Positions 1-11,585 of a stretch of DNA of 64,000 nt are shown here, one piece after another (positions within the stretch are counted from its first letter, which is position 1; the number at the start of each line of letters is the position of its first letter). Below the pieces are notes generated by a model. The model saw nothing but the letters and a program-made list of their open reading frames with translations. It ran no database searches and was not told the DNA's origin. The DNA is taken from the NCBI GenBank assembly GCA_029204225.1, contig CM055114.1, positions 13,700,144 to 13,764,143 on the forward strand. Direction: 5' to 3'. Both the position numbers and the translations under genes were made by a program. The DNA comes from Diphasiastrum complanatum (Eukaryota; Streptophyta; Lycopodiopsida; Lycopodiales; Lycopodiaceae).

Positions 1-1017
1 GCTAGGAAACTGGCATGCAAGAAGATTCAAGCAACATGCAAGCTCATGCAACAACATGCAAGAGCATGCACTGACCATCCAAGGTTTAGGAAAAATCAGC
101 AAGCTGTGGATCATAGATTTGATCTTAGTTCAATCTGTGTGAATTCTTCTCTATGCCTATCAGATGAATCAAGGACAGGAATATGTCTACTTGCTGGCCA
201 CTATAATTGAAAGCGTCAAATCTGGAAAAATCAGAACCAGATTGACTTGTAATTTCTTCTGTTGATAGAGCCTATGCAATAGATGACTTATGCCTTTGAT
301 TTCACCTGAATCTGACAATACATGAAAGAGAAATGTATGATTGAACAAAACAGAACCAGCGCCCTACTCCAAATGGTTGATTGCTGTCCTGGCTCAGATC
401 TGCTCAGAATTCGAAGTGGGAATGATCTGACTAGTAGCGCCCTCCTCCAACCATTGCAACAAATTTTATGCAAATCTGACAAGAATTGAGGGAGAAACTA
501 GCAACACTAGTAACACTCCTGATCAGATCCACCGTACAACGAAACACTCGCAAAGCACCCACCCTGGGCTTAATGTCGCTAAATGCCTCTTCTGACAATG
601 ATGAAGAATGGAAGATTTTTCCAGAAATCACCCTCCTCCAAATCGTGGAGGTTCTATTTATAAGAAATGATGTATGTAGAAGGCATGGCATGCTATTGCC
701 AACTGTCCAAGGTAGGTGGCAATTTGCATGTCTGATTGCATGTGTCTAATTTGTCATGCATGCATCTTGCATGTCGCATGCAAACTGAGATATGTGGCAA
801 ACTAACTTTTTCTCCCCCATGCACATGTGCATGGGGGTCCACCAAAATCCAGTGGACAAGTGGCATCATCATGCAAGAAGGTCCTCCACGAGTTTGTACT
901 AAAAAAAAATTGCCTAAGTTTATTTGGGCCTTAAAAACTTTGGCCTCCAAATAAAACCATGTGCTATGTTTTATTTATTTAACTAGGTTTATATTTCAAC
1001 ATAACTCTCATGTTCAC
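1..1017. other. AT-rich stretch without a recognised gene
   Basis: No open frame here resembles a known family. CATGCA-type words recur at about 10-70 and 725-785, but they form no regular array. The LINE-derived sequence begins at about 1018. If the TrmB-like exon at 6914-7012 belongs to a live gene, this stretch could be intron or downstream sequence of it. That is inference only. Confidence 0.5.
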
Positions 1018-1082
1018 CTGAGGCTGGGTGGTGCGTCGTCTTTGCATCTCAGGTCCAGGAGTGTCGTCGCAAGCGCTGTCAA

Positions 1083-1784
1083 TCATGTCTGAATCAGAGC
1101 GCGATCTTCTTCGTGAGAAGAAGGATGTGATCTAGGACTGTGTGTCTGGGTAAGTATGCTGAGCTGTCTGACATAGGTCCTGTCGTAGGAGGGACATCTC
1201 GCGTAGCATAAGTGCCACACAGCGGGGGTCCTCGTATGAGATAAGGGACCGTAGTGTGAGTAGTGTCTGTGACGAAAAAGGCAATGGTATCGCCCTCTGA
1301 TCTCATAGTAAACTGGACATGTGAATAGAAAATGCTCCTCTAACTCGACCATAGCTAATGAGCACAACTGGCAAATCCGCTCCTCTCGCGGGGTGCCCTT
1401 GAAGCGTCCTGTCTCAATAGCCAATTGATGTGAAGATACTCGAAACTGGCCCAATAGAAATCGAAGCCCGTGGGATAGTCCTGAGGTGAGATATTGTGGC
1501 AAAACTGGAAGTCCCATTGTGTTTAGCTCCAGAAAGTGTGTCCTGTAATAGTCGGGTTTGACCCCGAGCTGTCCCTGCCATGTCCATCTCAAATATGCTC
1601 TATAAAGAAAGTGTTTGATGCACTCATGGGTGCCTGATGGAAGGTCTGTAATAGATATGCCAAGTGTGTCCAGTAGCTGGGAGGCTTGAGAAAACCATGA
1701 TAGTCGATGCCCCTGGTCATAAAGGCGTCGTGATGAAGCAAGTGCAGCCTGTATGTATCTTTGCTCATCTGTGGGTAGCATCAT
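1083..1784 (-). pseudogene. LINE A ORF2 C-terminus with zf-RVT-like motif
   Basis: A frame of about 233 codons covers the region after the RT. It includes HQLAIETGRF and a C-x2-C-x8-H-x4-C cluster (ICQLC ... EEHFLFTC) followed by YYEIRGRYHCLF, the zinc-binding tail common in plant L1-type LINEs. It is fused in the 5' direction to the N-terminal RT piece by an internal deletion of about 1 kb. Similar tails occur at 5440-6534, 8628-9484, 22,938-23,541, 40,793-41,014 and 43,050-43,400. Confidence 0.8.
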
Positions 1785-1785
1785 A

Positions 1786-2290
1786 ATGGCTGACTGCTGA
1801 CTGACTGGAGTGTGGTGTCGTATAACTTAGCAATGATATGCCCAACAATAATGGTGCGGTAGTTACCAGGGTCCATGGGGTCACCAGTTTTGTGAATGGG
1901 ATGGATAATGTTGGTGCACCAGGAGGAAGGGAAGCCGGAAACAACTGCTCGATTGAGCAAAGTGGCTAGGGTAGGTGATAGTGTGTCTACCGCATGGATT
2001 AAAAGTTCGGATTCGAGGTCATCAATATCATGGGTGCGACGGGTTTTTAGTCTCTTAATGGCCGTCAGGACCATGTCCGAGGTGAAGAAATTGAAAGAAG
2101 TCAGCCGGGGAGAAATGGAGACGGGTGTGTCTGTGGGTATAGTAGTGTATAAGGTAGTGGCGTATGTAGTCAAGATATGAAGGTCAGTGAGGGGAGGAGG
2201 TGGGGTACGGGGAATGAATTCCCTCTAGAAGGCACCAGTGGAGGAGCTGCAAAGGGAATCGACTAAGCTTTTCCCTTTTGGGGTTTTGTT
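1786..2290 (-). pseudogene. LINE A RT domain, N-terminal piece only
   Basis: The frame includes TYATTLYTTIPTDTP, a DIDDLESELL block, GFPSSWCTNIIHPIHKTGDP and NYRTIIVGHIIAKLYD. These are the linker and first RT motifs of the family. The catalytic YADD region is absent. Its equivalent in LINE H is at about 36,180-36,560. Confidence 0.75.
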
Positions 2291-3049
2291 ACGGCCCTAA
2301 TGGGGGTTTGTACCATTAGGGCCTGTCTTGGATGTAGGGGCCAGGCCTAATCTGGATAATAGTCGAGTAGGACCATGGGGTCATACCTGCATGCGGTATA
2401 GGCATGTGTGTTGCATCCTAGTATGGGATAGGATGTACATGCACTTTGCTTATGCATGGGTCTTGACTATTATGGGTTATACCCTCACCAGTGTCTATGA
2501 GGATCATGGAAGAGTCTGTGGCCGTTATGCTGTCAGTCTGTGAAGCGCTCTTCCTGTGGCTTGCCTTTCTCCTGGATTGCTCGGGGGCTAGATCGGATGG
2601 TCTAGGTTTGGTTGGGACGGTTTCGTCTACTGCAATTCTCCCTTTGGTGTTCTAGGAAGCTCTATCTTGGTTGGGAGTCCTGGGGGACGTTATAGGTTTC
2701 ATACACTCGTTTCTTCCAGAGGAGGGTGCGATGGAAAGATCGACGATCTGCAGGGAGAAAAGATGTGTGTTATGAAGTCTAGCTTGGGTGACTTGGAGAT
2801 GGAAGGAAACGACACTCGGCGTCAAACCAGAGAGGTTGGATAGGGTGAGATGAAGTGTGTGGATGTCAATGTGGTTTAGAGGGGAAGGAAAATGATGCAG
2901 CAATATGGAGTGAAGTGGTAAGGAAGATAGCTTGTGTTTCTAGTGGTGTGTGGTGTGGAAAATGACAAAGAAATGAGTTGACGGCTTCCTAGTATGTCTT
3001 GATGTAGGGACGATCAAAAGTGTACTTGGGTGCGCGAGAAATGGGTGGG

Positions 3050-3925
3050 ATAGTGGGTGGGTGGGAAATCGGGATGGAGCCCATGCTAAAAGAAAGGAAG
3101 GAGTGATCGTAGAGGGTAGTGAAAAGAATGTGGAAATCATACATGAGTGGGATAAAGCTGGTGACCCCATGAGATAGTCGACAACACTGTGTCCTCCACT
3201 GTGTGGGTGGTAGGTGAATCTACTAGAGTGTGGCCAACAAGCTAAGCCATTGTAAATGGCCAACTTGTAGGCTTCGCCCATCTGTAAAAGGTAGTCACCA
3301 TAGCTCGTGATAGGGCCCATCCTATCCTCTGAGGCCCTGGTGATACCAATGTCCTCACAATCAATAGCTCGTGTACGTAATATGTCCGCATGGAAATCCA
3401 CTTGCCTGGTAGCAATCCTGGCATTAAAGTCGCCAATGAGAAGGACATAACCCCGATCTGTAAAGCTGAAAATGTCTGTTGAGAGATCAGCATAAGGAGA
3501 GCCGGATCCGTCTGCAAGGAGGACTCTGGAGGGAAGTAACAGGCGGCAATGAAGAGATCTCTATCCAAACCGATAGCTCGTCCAGTGATATGAACCCATA
3601 TGTATCGTGCATGTACATCATGTCGGAGAAACGCTATATCTAGCTGTAATGACTCTCGATCAAGACATGCGACCCCACCCGAACCTCTGCCACTCGCTGA
3701 CCGAGTCTTTGTCCTATAAACTGAATCCCATCTGTAGCTTGCAAATATGGGTAGTCCCCGCTCTGGGCTCTCGTGTGTCTCCATAAAGAAAAGTATATCT
3801 CTATCTGTGATGAAGTCGGTATGGTCTCCAGCCGTGGACGATGAGTGTATGCCATTGCAGTTCCATACTCCAAACTGCAGGTGGTGTGGAAGGGGTCCCG
3901 GGATGCTCCCATGCCCGAAGACCCC
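3050..3925 (-). pseudogene. LINE A ORF2, APE-type endonuclease (broken)
   Basis: This is the N-terminal endonuclease that would nick target DNA for target-primed reverse transcription. Visible signatures in order are WNCNG, ETHES (catalytic Glu), SGRGSGGVACL, a RYIW strand, ACYFPPESS and HSGGHSVVDYLMGSP. The GDFNAR block is degraded, and reading must change frame near 3500 and 3300. ORF1 ends just upstream, near 4000. It is certainly a LINE endonuclease and certainly non-functional. Confidence 0.8.
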
Positions 3926-3999
3926 AATTTCCTATAGGCTGTTTCCGAATGTAGTACCATTGAGGTACCGAACAACTCCATCTCGATAGATCACTTGTC

Positions 4000-4870
4000 T
4001 TCCGGTGGCTTTGGCGGTTTGGAATGCTTGACGTCTTTTTTCAACCTGGATATAGGTAAGGTCATCATCCATGAAGATCTTGGTGTCTTTCAACTTGGCT
4101 CTTTTCCGTAAGGTTTCTTAACAGTACTTAAGTGACGTAAAGCGGAGGACCAAAGTACTGGTGTCTTTTTTAGTGCGCCATGCTATATCAAAACCATCTG
4201 CATTGTGTCCTAGAGTGGTAGATAGAAATCTTTTCGCTTCTTCAATGGCGTTTTGGGTATCAACAATGCCTCGTACCCTAATATTGAGAGCCTTGGAATC
4301 TCGAAGTTTTTCTTCTGTAAGAGTAGCGGAAATGAATGATGAAAGAGGGGCAGACTTACTTCTGCCATCAGCTATCCAAGAGATAAAAAGGGGGTGTCCG
4401 GGGCAGCAGTGACAGGGATGGGGAGTGGAGGGGACATGAGGTGAAGGAGGGCCAGACTGGGAGGCGAGGAGAATGGGGGGGGGGGGGGGGGGGGGGGGCT
4501 GCGTAGCGACAAGGGGTGTTTGCTGCTGTGCAGTAGGAGAAGTCTGTTGGGCAACATCAGAGAGGGTCTGTGGAACTGCTGCGCAGCACTAGGTGGGGCG
4601 GAGGAGGAGATATGAGGGGTGGCAGTAGGAGGGGCGGAAGAGGAAGGATTGGAGGGCATCAACGGGTGGGGGGCGGAGGAGGTAGGTTGGAGGGCGGTAG
4701 CAGGTGGGGCGGGGTGGAGGGATGGAGGAGGGAGGTGGGTGGGGTAGAAGGAGATGGAGGAGGGCGTGGGGGGGAGCAGGGGCTCTCTCTGGTTTTGCGG
4801 GCCATCGAGGAGGGGGAGGGCGATGGTGGAGGAGAAGGGGGGCGGGGGGCACGGGAGATGGACAGGTGAG
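4000..4870 (-). pseudogene. LINE A ORF1 (RRM/CTD part and proline-rich N-terminus)
   Basis: ORF1 encodes the RNA-chaperone partner of the LINE polymerase. From 4390 down to 4000 the minus strand reads through the same blocks as the other copies: SATLTEEKLRDSKALNIRVRG, then STLVLRFTS, then KIFMDDDLTYIQVEKRR, then a VIYRDG tail. These match the RRM-like and C-terminal domains of L1-type ORF1 proteins. Upstream (4870-4400) the frame is extremely proline and serine rich and contains a 24-base G run on the plus strand, so the frame is uncertain. At least one stop interrupts the RRM region. Confidence 0.65.
4475..4498 (+). repeat. Poly-G run of 24 bases
   Basis: An uninterrupted G tract lies inside the ORF1 region of LINE A. 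On the LINE sense strand it is poly-C. Its exact length may be unreliable in an assembly. Confidence 0.9.
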
Positions 4871-4896
4871 GCCATCGCTGGAGGGAAGGCACTGGA

Positions 4897-4900
<4 letters not shown>

Positions 4901-4963
<63 letters not shown>

Positions 4964-4992
4964 AGAAGAAGAAGAAGAAGAAGAAGAAGAAG
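4901..4992. repeat. (GA)30 followed by (GAA)n, linker between LINE B and LINE A
   Basis: About 60 bases of perfect GA are followed by about 32 bases of AGA units. On the minus strand this is (CTT)n(CT)n. It sits exactly between the 3' end of LINE B (4993) and the 5' end of LINE A (4900), so the two elements are head to tail across it. Confidence 0.95.
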
Positions 4993-5017
4993 AGGAAATT
5001 ATAGTAATGTCTGTTGG

Positions 5018-5031
5018 GTGCCCAAGGGCAC
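5018..5031 (-). other. LINE B 3'-terminal stem-loop
   Basis: On the element's sense strand the sequence reads GTGCCC-TT-GGGCAC, a perfect 6-bp stem about 25 bases before the terminal repeat. The equivalents at 8255-8268 and 37,820-37,833 have different stem bases that still pair. Confidence 0.7.
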
Positions 5032-5439
5032 ATAAGACAGAAGAAATAAGTACATATCTCGTAGGAACACTGTCCATGTCGGACAACATAAAAATCGCTA
5101 GTCTAAGTGGAAAAACAATATATAAATCTCTCTAGCTAGTCAAAAGACACATCAAATATAGAATCATAAGGAGCATATAAGAGCTTAACCTCCAGCTCTA
5201 AAGAGGGTCCATGTGCAAGAGCTTAACCACCTGCTCTGTTGAGGAAAGCAAAAAGGAAGAATAAAATATCAATCTCGTCTGATACCCATAGAAGCTGTGA
5301 TCCGTGGCTAGTGTTGAAGAGCTCTGGTAGCTCTGGAGGCCCGTGTACATCTGGCAGGAGGTGGTGGCTGAGTACGCTGGGCCTTTGCCCTCACCAGTAT
5401 GACTGCCTCATCATCTGATAGGTCATTGCGCTCACGCTT

Positions 5440-6534
5440 CTAAAAGAAGCTAGTAATAAGATGCTGGCCATAATCAGTAGTATCCTCCGAAGGTATCAAA
5501 GAGGCTCTCAACGTAAGCATCTCTCCTAGTAAAAGGCCAACACATCTGGGACCCTGATACTCCAAAAAGGTATTGAGGGTAATGGGGGTGTCTCGATATA
5601 AACAATGATATCGACCACGTATCTCATAGTATGTAGGGCATGTGAAGATAAAATGGAACTCATCCTCCACTACACCCAATGTGCATATCTGGCAGATCCA
5701 ATGCTCTCTCGAAATGCCTGAATATCTGCCTGTCTCAATAGCAAGCTGGTGCAAAGAGACTCGTAGCTGTCCCAACCTACATTGGAGCCCAAAAGAAAGA
5801 GGAAGAGATAGATATAAAGGTCTAATAGGAACTCCCAGACTGTCTCTGCGTAAGATATGTGCACCATAAAAGGTAAGCTTGACCCTGTCATGATCAGGAC
5901 GATCCCATACTATGTGGCAATAGCTACGATACAACTGCTGTCTGATAAATGCATGAATTCCCTGTGGGAGATCCACCATCGAGAAGCCCCATGCCTGGAA
6001 GAAGGTAGCCACATCACCATACCAGGAAGATCTAGCCTGTTGTCCAGCTATAGCTCGAGAAGAGGTAAGCACTGCCATCGCGTATCTGTGAGTATCCATG
6101 GTCTCAAGTCGATGTAGAAAGGTAACATTCTGAAACAAAGCCTCTACCACCATGGGAAGTGAGGCGAACTCCACCAAAAGAATCTCATGAGAAACTGATG
6201 GCTTCGCACGAATCATCCTCCCTAACATGGTGATCTGCAGGCGAGTGATATCTCTCCAAGTACCCTGAAATATCCCTGGGCACCAAACCTCCGTCGAGTG
6301 CAAAGCCACTGGTGAGACCACTATAGAGAAAAGGTGGTCTCTAGAAGCAGGATCATGAATATGGTAAGTTTGTAGTACACACTCTCTCCATATGTACCAA
6401 GGCAGCATGCCCCTTCGAGATAGAGCAGTAGAGCGAAAAGTGAGTAAGGGACTAGTGAATAGTACACCTAGATAGGTGTATGAGGTAACAATCTCCAGCG
6501 GCTGTCCATCATAATAAAATGTGTCATCTCTCAT
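5440..6534 (-). pseudogene. LINE B ORF2 C-terminal half (364 codons open)
   Basis: The longest uninterrupted C-terminal frame of this family in the window. It starts after an in-frame stop just upstream of 6534. It contains SYTYLGVLF, MLGRMIRAKPSVSHEILLVE, HQLAIETGRY and the zinc motif ICQIC ... DEFHFIFTC followed by YYEIRGRYHCLY. The RT catalytic residues lie upstream of the truncation and are missing, so it is inert. Confidence 0.8.
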
Positions 6535-6630
6535 ATGCTATCGGTTAGTGTTAAACACCATGACCTTGGTCTTCGCAATATTCACTGTCAAGCCCCACAC
6601 TAAGCAAAAACCATAGAGAGCATCAAGATG

Positions 6631-6913
6631 TCTTATGATGAAACAAAAAGCTCAAAATTTTCATGCTTGATACTTAGAAACTTTGAAATATAAATTGCAA
6701 GGCAAAATGCAAAATTTTTTATGCATTAACCTGATTGAAAATCAAATATTTTAGATACAAGCAATCATTCTTAGAAGATTCAAAATTTAAAATGGTTTTA
6801 GGATTTAAAAGTTCTTTGTAACTATTGAAGTCAATGCCAATGCTTCTAGTCTGATATTCTACTATACGTAAATAATGGTTGCTAAAACTGGAAAGAAATC
6901 CAAGTACACTCAC
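6631..6913 (-). other. Presumed intron of the TrmB-like gene
   Basis: AT-rich sequence between the exon donor at 6913 and the 5' break of LINE B. It contains no further coding block. The open frame across 6719-6970 is mostly intron read-through. Confidence 0.45.
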
Positions 6914-7012
6914 TTTTCCACCTTGAGGTAAGACTTCTACAACAGATTCCACAAGCGCCCTCTGCACCATCCTTTGTCTCCTCTCATTTTTGTTGAAATC
7001 AGGGTTAGGGCA
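6914..7012 (-). CDS. Single exon of a tRNA (guanine-N7) methyltransferase (TrmB)-like gene
   Basis: The minus strand has a good acceptor (TTTCTTCTTTGATCAG) ending at 7013, an open block of exactly 33 codons, and a GTGAGT donor starting at 6913. The peptide begins CPNPDFNKNERR and ends EVLPQGGK. This resembles the central block of TrmB-family enzymes, which methylate G46 of tRNA using S-adenosylmethionine: a P-x-P-x-F/W stretch, basic residues, then a helix ending in GGK before the next strand. Flanking exons are not found in the window: the 3' side is filled by LINEs B and A, and the 5' side by a gypsy gag scrap and LINEs F and G. It may be one exon of a gene with very long introns or a relic. 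The family assignment is from motif memory and has not been checked. Confidence 0.6.
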
Positions 7013-7129
7013 CTGATCAAAGAAGAAACATAAAATTTCACGATATGCTTTTCACTGCATGCATAGTTAAAATGTTGACCAAGCAAGTTTAAAAGCAACA
7101 CCATATAACAACCTAGTACAAGGAATACT

Positions 7130-7505
7130 CAAAGGGGGGGTCTTACAATTGAAACATAAAAGCCTCTCACGGATCTCAGACATCTCAGTAGGTGAGTAGC
7201 AATGAATAAAAACTGAGCGATGAGACGGAAGGAGTCTCATAGGAGCAAATGACGAAGGACTAGAAGTGGAAGAAGAGGCAATAACAAGGCGTGAAAAAGG
7301 GCATGTACGGCGAGATGTCAAGGAAGAAGATAGAAGATCGGGAGATAGCCTGGGAAAGATAGATGGTTGAAAAAGAAGAAACATCATGCTTGAGAGCACC
7401 TCGTAGACCAACAATGTAGCATGGAATGACCTCGAATGTTTGAAGATATAGAAATATGTCGGAAAGCTCCATAAAACGTGAGGTATAAGCAGCCAAGTCA
7501 CCACA
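7130..7505 (-). pseudogene. Ty3/gypsy gag fragment fused to LINE F
   Basis: From 7505 downwards the minus strand switches from LINE ORF2 to a gag-like frame reading GDLAAYTSRFMELSDI, then a VGLRGALKHDV block. This is the pattern of the conserved gag core of plant gypsy elements. About 100 codons later a CFNC half zinc knuckle follows near 7165. It needs frameshifts to read through. There are no LTRs, and the exact origin is unknown. Confidence 0.6.
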
Positions 7506-8232
<727 letters not shown>

Positions 8233-8254
8233 AAGCTTTATTAATGTCTTTTCC

Positions 8255-8268
8255 ATGCCAAAAGGCAT
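8255..8268 (-). other. LINE G 3'-terminal stem-loop and AATAAAG end
   Basis: On the sense strand the stem is ATGCC-TTTT-GGCAT, a perfect 5-bp hairpin. It is followed by ATGGAAAAGACATTAATAAAG-type sequence up to the (CT)n tract. The AATAAA could serve as a polyadenylation-like signal, but no poly(A) follows. Confidence 0.7.
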
Positions 8269-8627
8269 ATAAGACTAGTAAATGTACAAGTCAAGTATGT
8301 GGTAACCGTAGGAGCGTATGAAACGTCTCCAAGACTATAACAGAAATACAAATCTAACTGCTATGATCTGAAACTGAAAGCTGAAACTGAAAAGGATGCG
8401 ATGGTATATGAAACATGTGGGAGGATATATACTGCTAACTATCATGAATACGGTATGACACTATCATCCAACCCTGTCTCGCTGATGCTATAAAAGGATG
8501 TAATACGGGATGCAGCATGAAGGACTGCTGGTGGTCGATGACGTCATCTAGGAAGATGAGGTCTCCTCATGAAAAGTCGGGTAGCTCGTGTAGCAACATG
8601 AGTATGAGTGGAACACTGTCTCTGATC

Positions 8628-9990
8628 TTAGTGGGCATGTAAGTCTCCATCATCCTCATCCTCATCAGATCCTAAGTCTCGTCCTCTTCTCCTGGAGAAG
8701 AAAGAAGTGATCTGCGCTTGAGAAATATGACTCCGTTGGGTTGTCTGACATAGGCCCTGTCGTAGAATAAACATCTCTTGTATCATGAGTGCGGCGCATC
8801 GAGAGTCCTCATAGGATAGGAGGGAGCGTAGGGTGACAGGCGAATCACGAAACAGACAGTGATATCTCCCTCTGATCTCGTAATACACCGGACATCTAAA
8901 GATAAAGTGCTCCTCTGACTCCACCTCATCCACGGAACAAACTGACAAATCCGCTCCTCTCTCAGGGTACTTTGGAATCTCCCAGTCTCAATAGCCAACT
9001 GATGTGATGATACGCGGAGCTGTCCCAATGTAACTCTGAGGCTGTGTGACAATCCCGAGTCCAAATAGTGTGGCAAAACTGGGAACCCTACTATGTCAAG
9101 CTCAATGAAGTGAGTCCAGTAATAGGCGAGTTTAACCCCCAGCTGTCGCCTCCAAGTACGGTCGTGGTATGCTCTATATAAGAAGTGCCTGATATATTGG
9201 TGGGTGCCTGAGGGGAGCTCTGTGATGGATATGCCAAATGAATCAAGGAGGTAATGGGATGCCTGTGAGAACCACGACAGTCGGTAGCCCTGGTCATGAA
9301 GGAAGTGTGAGGAGGCAAGTGAGGCCCGTGTATACCTCGTGTTTGCATCTGGTAGATCCTGAACTCTCTGAATATATGCGATGAGCTGGAAAGCTGCAGC
9401 TATCTGAATGGGTGGAACGACAAACTCTGCAAGAAGAATCTCGTGCAGAACCGAGGGCTTCGCCCGAATCATACGAGCTAGCATGGTGGTCTGTAATCGT
9501 GAAATGCTAGCCCAGTGTGATGATGGCAGACCTGTACACCATGTCTCTGCTGCATAATAGTGTCAAAAAGTCTGCACTTACTGCGAGCATCTCTGATGGA
9601 CTTCCTGAAGCAGAACCGCTCAAGCTGAACAAGGGAGGAATGCCCCTTCCCAAGTCGAGTGGTGGCTGCTTGTCGCATGCTGAAGGTAGGACCAGAAAAG
9701 AGTATCCCTAGATATGTATACGAGGAAACTACCTCTAAAGCCTGTCCATCAAGCATGAGCTCCTGGCGCTGCATGAAGGCTCGAGAAGTGTTGAAGACCA
9801 TAACCTTGGTCTTCGCAGTGTTCACCCCCAATCCCCATCTGGTACAGAAACCCTGTAAACAATCTAGCTGCGTCTGTAATCCCTCTCTGGTCATGGATAC
9901 TAGTACCACATTATCCGCATACAAGAGAATAGCAATCAAGATGGTGCCAAGTCTACAACCAGCTCCTCCACACTGTGAGATGGCTCGCTC
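8628..9990 (-). pseudogene. LINE G RT second half and zinc-finger tail
   Basis: Three overlapping frames cover, in order: the RT catalytic loop with LLYADNVVLVS (D to N at the second catalytic Asp), the AKTKVMVFNTSRAFM block, SYTYLGILFSGPTFSMRQAA, MLARMIRAKPSVLHEILLAE, HQLAIETGRF, and EEHFIFRCPVYYEIRGRYHC with a Glu/Asp-rich C-terminus. The first cysteine pair of the zinc motif is shifted out of frame near 8950. Inactive. Confidence 0.8.
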
Positions 9991-10002
9991 TAACTCATCA
10001 AT

Positions 10003-10615
10003 CTACAATCCAACAAGAACCGGCGAAAGAGAGCATCCCTGTTTCACCCCAATGGTGCTCCAAATGTGATCAGAGATACCACTACCATGTCGGAAGCATC
10101 CCAAGACCTTCTCATAAAGAGCCATCACTGCCAGAACAATATCCGTGGAGAAACCAAGATCCCGAAGTCTTTGAATGAGTAGGGAGCGTTGTACAGAATC
10201 AAAGGCTTTCTTGAAGTCCACAAAACAGCAGTAAACCCTTTCTTTCCTGTGCTTAGCTTCCTCAATCAAAGCTCTAAGTGTGAAAATATGGTCAGTGGTA
10301 GAGTAATGAGCCCGGAAACCTGCCTGTCCCAATGCATGTGATCTCCTCGATTTCGCCTCTAAGCTTACTGCAGACTAGAGTATGGTACCATAAAGCTTAG
10401 TGAGGACATGTCCGATCATGATAGTGCGATAGTTACCAGGAATCATGCGATCACCATTTTTATGGATAGGATGGATGATGTTGGTGCACCAGGATGAAGG
10501 GAATCCAGAGACAACGGCGGAATTGAGGAGAGTGGCTAGTGTGGGAGCAAGGTGGTCAGTAGCATGGATTAGGAGTTCAGACTCAAGGTCTTCAATGTCT
10601 ATCGTGCGGAAATGA
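10003..10615 (-). pseudogene. LINE G RT first half
   Basis: The frame includes SSWCTNIIHPIHKNGD, NYRTIMIGHVLTKLYGT, then AGFRAHYSTTDHIFTL, VYCCFVDFKKAFDSV (RT motif A with its Asp) and IGVKQGCSLSPVL (RT motif B). A frame change near 10,340-10,375 separates two pieces. The same blocks occur in copies H and I. Confidence 0.82.
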
Positions 10616-10639
10616 ATGGAGTAGGGAGGTAAGAATTTC

Positions 10640-11481
10640 TTGATAGACTGGTGCGTATAAAGAGCTGAATGTATACTTGGGTGCCCGGGTAAGCAGGGGA
10701 TGTGAGGATAACTGAGGGGGTGGGAGGCGGCCGATAGCAAAGGAGAGAAAAGAGTGATCAGAGAGAGTGGTGGGGGAGATGTGAAAATCAGAGATGAGAG
10801 GTATGGAGGATGGTGATCCCATGAGATAGTCCACAACGCTATGTCCGCCACTATGAGGATGACAAGTATAACTGCCGGAATCTAACCAGCAAGTTAGGCC
10901 ATTGTAAATGGCTAACTCATGTGCCTCTCCAAACTGCAACAAATGCTCACCATAGGGGGTAATAGGTCCCAAGCTGTCCTCTGAAACCCTGGTAACTCCC
11001 ACCTCGTCGTTGTCAAGAGCATGAATGCGGAGCTGGTCGGTGATGTCATAAAACTCGGACTGTCGTGAGGAGGTTCGAGCATTAAAATCCCTAGTGAGGA
11101 AAATATGCCCTCCCTCTGCAAATCTGATAATATCAGGTGACAAATCAAGGTATGGTGAACCTGTGCCCTCTGCAAAGGATGAAGACTCTGGAGGAAAGTA
11201 ACAAGCCACCACAAAGAGGTCCCTGTCCAAACCAATGTCCTGTCCAACAATACGAATCCAGATATAGCGTGCATGCTCGTCATGTCTGATGAACTCGATG
11301 CTCGAGTGAAGAGACTCTCTGTATAGGCATGCAACCCCTCCGGATCCCCGACCACTAGCTGATCTAGTCTCAGGCCTGAATACGGAATCCCATCTGTATC
11401 CTGGAAAAATAGGTAATATTCTATCCTGACTCTCGTGAGTCTCCATAAAAAACAATAGATCTCTGTCAGTGATGAAATCAA
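10640..11481 (-). pseudogene. LINE G APE-type endonuclease, open through most of the domain
   Basis: A single frame of about 280 codons begins at FFMETHES. It includes SGRGSGGVACLYRESL, ARYIWIRIVG, FVVACYFPPESSS, a FNARTSSRQ block (the usual GDFNA has become TRDFNA), LAIYNGL, HSGGHSVVDYLMGSP and TLSDHSFLSFAIG. These correspond to the catalytic Glu, Asp/Asn and SDH motifs of apurinic-type LINE endonucleases. It is the best preserved endonuclease of the family here, joined by a deletion to the RT linker near 10,610. Confidence 0.82.
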
Positions 11482-11585
11482 TCAGATCGCCAGCTATGGA
11501 AGATGAGTGTATAACGTCGCAGTTCCATACTCCAATCCAGAGATGGTGTGGATGGGGCCCCGGGGCACTCCCGAACCCGGGGACC

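Larger units (their letters stand above)
1018..4900 (-). mobile_element. LINE copy A (L1-like), full 5' end, internally deleted
   Basis: Read on the minus strand, the element begins directly after a (CT)n tract at 4901. It runs through a proline-rich ORF1 (about 4870-4000), an endonuclease (about 3920-3050), the start of the RT domain (about 2290-1786) and the C-terminal zinc-finger region (1785-1083). The core of the RT is missing: the frame jumps from the KLYDTTLQS region to the C-terminal region near 1785, whereas the relative at 33,714-37,853 has about 1 kb in between. A non-LINE block of roughly 350-600 bp lies between the endonuclease and the RT piece (about 2290-2900). The 3' end stops near 1018 without the (CT)n tail seen in other copies. 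Many frameshifts and stops make it non-functional. Confidence 0.85.
4993..6630 (-). mobile_element. LINE copy B, 5'-truncated, with intact 3' terminus
   Basis: This minus-strand copy begins abruptly near 6630, inside the RT region just before the AKTKVMVFNT block. It continues through ORF2's C-terminus (6534-5440) and a 3' UTR of about 450 bases, and ends at (CTT)n(CT)n. The terminal 40 bases contain a 6-bp stem-loop at 5018-5031. The 5' break lies in sequence that appears to be an intron of the TrmB-like gene, and unrelated DNA resumes at about 6631. Confidence 0.85.

Noticed and set aside
4704-5135. Open frames of alternating Arg-Glu or Ser-Leu through the (GA/CT)n tracts
   Set aside because: They are translations of microsatellites, present at every TC tract (8105-8229, 12,859-12,924, 37,854-37,938, 61,735-61,835), with no support as genes.
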